From CAINVV01 sp037137375 (GTDB lineage Bacteria; Bacteroidota; Bacteroidia; Bacteroidales; Prolixibacteraceae): a DNA stretch of 64,000 nucleotides. The position numbers were made by a program, and so were the translations under genes. The first letter of the stretch is position 1. Each line of letters opens with the position of its first letter. Positions 60,830-64,000 of this stretch are shown one piece after another. The stretch is from contig JBAXKJ010000022.1 in the NCBI GenBank assembly GCA_037137375.1, positions 1 through 64,000 on the forward strand, in the 5' to 3' direction. The notes beneath the pieces are model-generated. The model was not told where the DNA came from and searched no databases. It saw only the letters and a program-made list of their open reading frames with translations.

Positions 60830-63800
60830 ATGAAGAATCCAATTAGCATGTTAAATATAGAAATGAACTCAAATACTAATTTCAATAAGATAACATATAC
60901 CATTAACAACGCTATTTGCGCACCTGTTGATATAGGGGATATTCTTGGTCGTTTTATAGATATTGCATCTGCATATCCAGACAAAACTGCCATTTTCGAT
61001 TCTGGAATATCATATAGTTATTCCCGATTATTCCAGGATATGGCAATAGTCTCATCTTCACTGATTGAAGCAGGTATTAAGGAAGGAGATGTTGTGGCTG
61101 TAATAATCGACCGTAACTACAACTATTTTGTATCTATCCTCGCTGTTTTAAATTGCGGAGCTGCTTTTTTGCCGGTTGACCCTTCCAGTCCATTAGAACG
61201 AATTGAATTTTTCTGCTCTGACGCATCAGTATCACTAATTATGACAGATGTTGACAGAACTGATTTCAAAAAAAGCATTGAACTTTTCAATGTGGTCGAA
61301 TGTTTAAAAAATAAAATTTACACTTCCAATCCAACCTTAATCTACAATCCGGAACTCGTTGCATATCTTATCTACACAAGCGGATCAACAGGGCAACCTA
61401 AAGGGGTTAAAATTTCCAGGAAGGCATTGGTAAATTTCATCTCGGGAGCTATCAGTTTGTATCAAATTTCTTCAGAGGACAGGGTTCTGCAATTTTCGAA
61501 TCTCGCCTTCGATGCCAGTATTGAAGAGATTTTTTGTTCTTTTTGTTCAGGAGCTACACTTTATTTGCGGACTTCTGAAATGTTGTTGTCTGATGAATTA
61601 ATCAATTTTTCAATTCTCCATCAAATTACAGTCTGGGACTTGCCCACAGCATTCTGGCGTCATATAATTCATTCTGTTCCTTACCAGAGCAATCCTCTTC
61701 AGGATCACCTGAGACTTGTTATTATTGGAGGCGAAGCTGTTACCAAAAATGACGTCTTAACATGGAATCATACAACAGTAAGTCACCGATTATTTAATAC
61801 CTACGGTCCAACCGAAACGACTGTTGTAGCATTGGCCTATGAAATTATTGCCGGATATTCTCCTGAAGGACTGGTTCCAATTGGTCAGCCACTACCGGGG
61901 TACAAAATATTTATAACGGATACAAACCAGAAACCTGTTCCCCCTGGCACTTCCGGAGAACTACTAATAAGTGGAGATAGTGTTGCTATTGGTTATCTTA
62001 ACCGAAAAACTGAAGAAGAGCGTGCCTTTATCTGGATTGAAACAGAAGAAGGTAAATTGCAAAGATGCTATCGTACAGGAGACATGGTAATAGCTGACGA
62101 GGATGGATTAGTTTATTACCAGGGACGAATAGACAGACAGGTCAAAATAAGGGGCTACAGAATTGAATTGGGGGAAATTGAATCTACACTTTCCTCCTAT
62201 GATGGGATTCAGGATACTGTGGTAACTCTAAGAGAAGATCGGCCGGGAGACAAGCGATTGGTCGCTTATTTGATCAGAAAAACTGAGAATGAACCGAATG
62301 CGGAAGAATTGCTTGATTATTTAAAAAGGAAACTTCCGGAATACATGGTTCCTTCTTCATTTATTTTTCTAAAAAAATTTCCACTAAACAAAAACGGCAA
62401 AATCGATACCAAAGCCTTACCAGCACCGGTAAGCAAAAAGGAATTATCGGAAGAAAGGTATTCAGTAATCCGAACTAAGACTGAGAATGATCTTGTCCTC
62501 ATCTGGAAAGAAATTCTGAACATCGATTTTGTTGGTAACGAAGATAATTTTTTCGAACTGGGAGGGCATTCCCTGCTGGCTACTATGTTGATTTCAAGAA
62601 TCCAGGAAATATTTAGCATTCGTTTGCCTCTTAGATCCATATTCGAAAAGCAGACCCTGGTTGGATTAGCGGCAGAAATAGACATGCAAATAACAGGTAA
62701 TCAAATAGTTGAAATTAATTCTGCTATTCCTCATGTAGAATCTGATACGGATATTTTCCCTGTTTCTTCCGGCCAAAAAAGACTATGGTTCATTGAGAAC
62801 CTTGAACCTGGAAGTCTTGCTTACACCATACCGCTTGACTACAAAATCAAGGGTGAAATTGATCTGAATATTTTTGAGCAGAGTATTAATGTGCTGATCA
62901 ATAGACATGCCACACTTAGAACCACAATACAGACTGTTGATGGTATCCCTGTTCAAAAAATAAATCCCGCCCGTACCTACCGACTTGAAGTAATTAACCT
63001 CGAAGGTCTTCCTGAAAATGAAAAATTGCAGGTTGCGGAGAGGTATTCTCATGAAAACGAAACTCACATTTTCGATCTATCATCTGAGCCGCTTTTCTTA
63101 TGTAAACTGCTGAAAATTTCATCTGCCGAATATACGGTTCTGCTGAATTTTCATCATATCATTACTGATGGATGGTCCATACAGATACTTTTGGAGGAAT
63201 TTGGTTTGATATACACCGCTCTAAAACAACAAAAGCCATTTAACCTGCCAATATTACCGGTTACTTATGCTGATTTTGCCATCTGGCAGAATGAATGGTT
63301 GGTAGGAGAAGGTTGCCAAAAGCAAATATCTTACTGGAAGAACGAATTAAAAGGTGCTCCTGATGTGCTGCAACTTCCAATGGATTTTCAACGGCCTAAA
63401 AATACTACTTACGACGGCGATGAAATCTGTATAATTCTTGATGAATCTGTGACCGAAAAACTACAGCAATTCAGTAGGAATAACGATGTTTCGATATTTA
63501 TCACCCTTTTTAGTGCCTTTAATGCATTGCTAACAAGGCATGTAACACAGGAGGAATTTATCATAGGAATTCCCATTGCCGGCAGGATTCACAGGGATCT
63601 TGAGTCACTTTGTGGTATGTTGATTAACAACTTTCCGTTACGCATCACACCTAAAGAGCAGATGACATTTTTTGAAATGCTTGAGCATTGCAAAGCAAAA
63701 TTTTTTCAGGCCTATGACCATCAGGAACTTCCTATGGACCGGATTGTTGAGGAATTAAAGGTTACGAGACACGGGAATATATCTCCTCTTTTTCAGGTCA

Positions 63801-64000
63801 TGTTCAACCTGCTCAATATGTTTGATCAAGAGATCTCTCTGGCAGGATCCAGGATGGAAATGGTAGATAGAAGAAGGCATATCTCTCAGTTTGATCTTTC
63901 TCTCGACATTTATGAATCGAAAAAGACACTCAGATGTGTTTTTATCTTCAATACCAATCTTTTTAAACGTGAGCGGATTGAGAGAATGGCGGGGCATTTC
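60830..64000 (+). CDS. Non-ribosomal peptide synthetase, A-PCP-C ... (5' part, runs off the window)
   Basis: The frame is open from an ATG at 60830 to the window end (1057 residues shown); other in-frame ATGs are at 60848 and 60863. An adenylation domain comes first, with YTSGSTGQPKG near 181, FDASIEE, YGPTETT at 325, YRTGDM, GRIDRQVKIRGYRIELGEIE near 432 and the NKNGKID lysine. A carrier domain follows with FELGGHSLLA and the pantetheine Ser581. A condensation domain then begins at FPVSSGQKRLWF and has HHIITDG at 775-781. An initial A-PCP without a C domain marks a loading module. Aligned by eye to GrsA, the ten-residue specificity code reads D-A-E-D-V-I-T-V-V-K. It is next to a flippase gene and UDP-sugar genes. 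Confidence 0.92.
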   Translation, partial: MKNPISMLNIEMNSNTNFNKITYTINNAICAPVDIGDILGRFIDIASAYPDKTAIFDSGISYSYSRLFQDMAIVSSSLIEAGIKEGDVVAVIIDRNYNYFVSILAVLNCGAAFLPVDPSSPLERIEFFCSDASVSLIMTDVDRTDFKKSIELFNVVECLKNKIYTSNPTLIYNPELVAYLIYTSGSTGQPKGVKISRKALVNFISGAISLYQISSEDRVLQFSNLAFDASIEEIFCSFCSGATLYLRTSEMLLSDELINFSILHQITVWDLPTAFWRHIIHSVPYQSNPLQDHLRLVIIGGEAVTKNDVLTWNHTTVSHRLFNTYGPTETTVVALAYEIIAGYSPEGLVPIGQPLPGYKIFITDTNQKPVPPGTSGELLISGDSVAIGYLNRKTEEERAFIWIETEEGKLQRCYRTGDMVIADEDGLVYYQGRIDRQVKIRGYRIELGEIESTLSSYDGIQDTVVTLREDRPGDKRLVAYLIRKTENEPNAEELLDYLKRKLPEYMVPSSFIFLKKFPLNKNGKIDTKALPAPVSKKELSEERYSVIRTKTENDLVLIWKEILNIDFVGNEDNFFELGGHSLLATMLISRIQEIFSIRLPLRSIFEKQTLVGLAAEIDMQITGNQIVEINSAIPHVESDTDIFPVSSGQKRLWFIENLEPGSLAYTIPLDYKIKGEIDLNIFEQSINVLINRHATLRTTIQTVDGIPVQKINPARTYRLEVINLEGLPENEKLQVAERYSHENETHIFDLSSEPLFLCKLLKISSAEYTVLLNFHHIITDGWSIQILLEEFGLIYTALKQQKPFNLPILPVTYADFAIWQNEWLVGEGCQKQISYWKNELKGAPDVLQLPMDFQRPKNTTYDGDEICIILDESVTEKLQQFSRNNDVSIFITLFSAFNALLTRHVTQEEFIIGIPIAGRIHRDLESLCGMLINNFPLRITPKEQMTFFEMLEHCKAKFFQAYDHQELPMDRIVEELKVTRHGNISPLFQVMFNLLNMFDQEISLAGSRMEMVDRRRHISQFDLSLDIYESKKTLRCVFIFNTNLFKRERIERMAGHF

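Noticed and set aside
62317..63067. Minus-strand open frames near the window end
   Set aside because: They are antisense to the peptide synthetase, whose carrier and condensation motifs are unbroken.
1..64000. tRNA, rRNA, CRISPR, insertion sequence, prophage or replication origin
   Set aside because: I found no cloverleaf-like spacer, repeat-spacer array, transposase or integrase frame, or DnaA-box cluster. The recF end alone does not show an origin.

Overview
The window reads as chromosomal DNA of a Bacteroidota bacterium, most likely class Bacteroidia and perhaps near Marinilabiliales/Prolixibacteraceae (the family level is a guess). The signs are two tandem SusC/SusD pairs, a DUF1735 lipoprotein, a WbqC protein, a long Bacteroidota-type LepB, AT-rich spacers, and several promoters with the TAnnTTTG -7 element of this phylum. 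I see no rRNA, tRNA, CRISPR array, insertion sequence or phage gene. No gene-free stretch exceeds 300 bases; the longest is 278 bases upstream of the UDP-glucose dehydrogenase gene.

Regions. (1) 1-20,700, mostly housekeeping: the recF 3' end, a DUF721/DciA-like gene, nspC, an RsmF-type rRNA methyltransferase, a repeat protein with a degenerate GH16-like domain, a PAS protein, YitT, rplS, a C1 peptidase, a PgpH-like HD phosphohydrolase, an NlpC/P60 hydrolase, dapB-lepB-wbqC, AsmA-cinA-yccF, a low-molecular-weight phosphatase and a secreted glycosidase-like protein. (2) 20,798-25,316: a secreted M16 peptidase, a secreted isoaspartyl peptidase and a small lipoprotein. (3) 25,366-36,618: a minus-strand SusC-SusD-SusC-SusD-DUF1735 nutrient uptake operon with no enzyme or dedicated regulator beside it; a 28-bp perfect palindrome sits in its upstream region. 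(4) 36,869-54,870: thirteen minus-strand genes with almost no gaps. They encode four PQQ-like beta-propellers, one NHL propeller, a NosR/NapH-like membrane iron-sulfur protein, a Tat-exported NapG-like ferredoxin, a tiny Tat-exported Cys-rich protein, a NuoE-NuoF fusion, a NuoG/GltD hybrid flavoprotein without its NADPH-binding domain, a GT4 glycosyltransferase and an ABC transporter pair. (5) 55,009-64,000: an exopolysaccharide-type locus with an O-antigen ligase/polymerase-like protein, an HPt protein, UDP-xylose synthase, UDP-glucose 6-dehydrogenase, a flippase and the 5' end of a non-ribosomal peptide synthetase that runs off the window.

How the genes work together. Region 4 is the best candidate for an undescribed system. 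Its two cytosolic subunits recall electron-bifurcating NAD(P)H:ferredoxin oxidoreductases of the NuoEF/Nfn-like (Stn) kind. The NosR/NapH-like and NapG-like proteins could carry electrons between the quinone pool, the membrane and the periplasm. The propellers and the small Tat protein would be extracytoplasmic partners. No terminal reductase, hydrogenase active-site subunit or c-type haem motif is visible, so the substrate is unknown. In region 5, UDP-glucose dehydrogenase followed by UDP-xylose synthase would supply UDP-glucuronate and UDP-xylose for a surface polymer handled by the flippase and ligase. The adjoining peptide synthetase may make a peptide that decorates it, or may be the start of a separate cluster.
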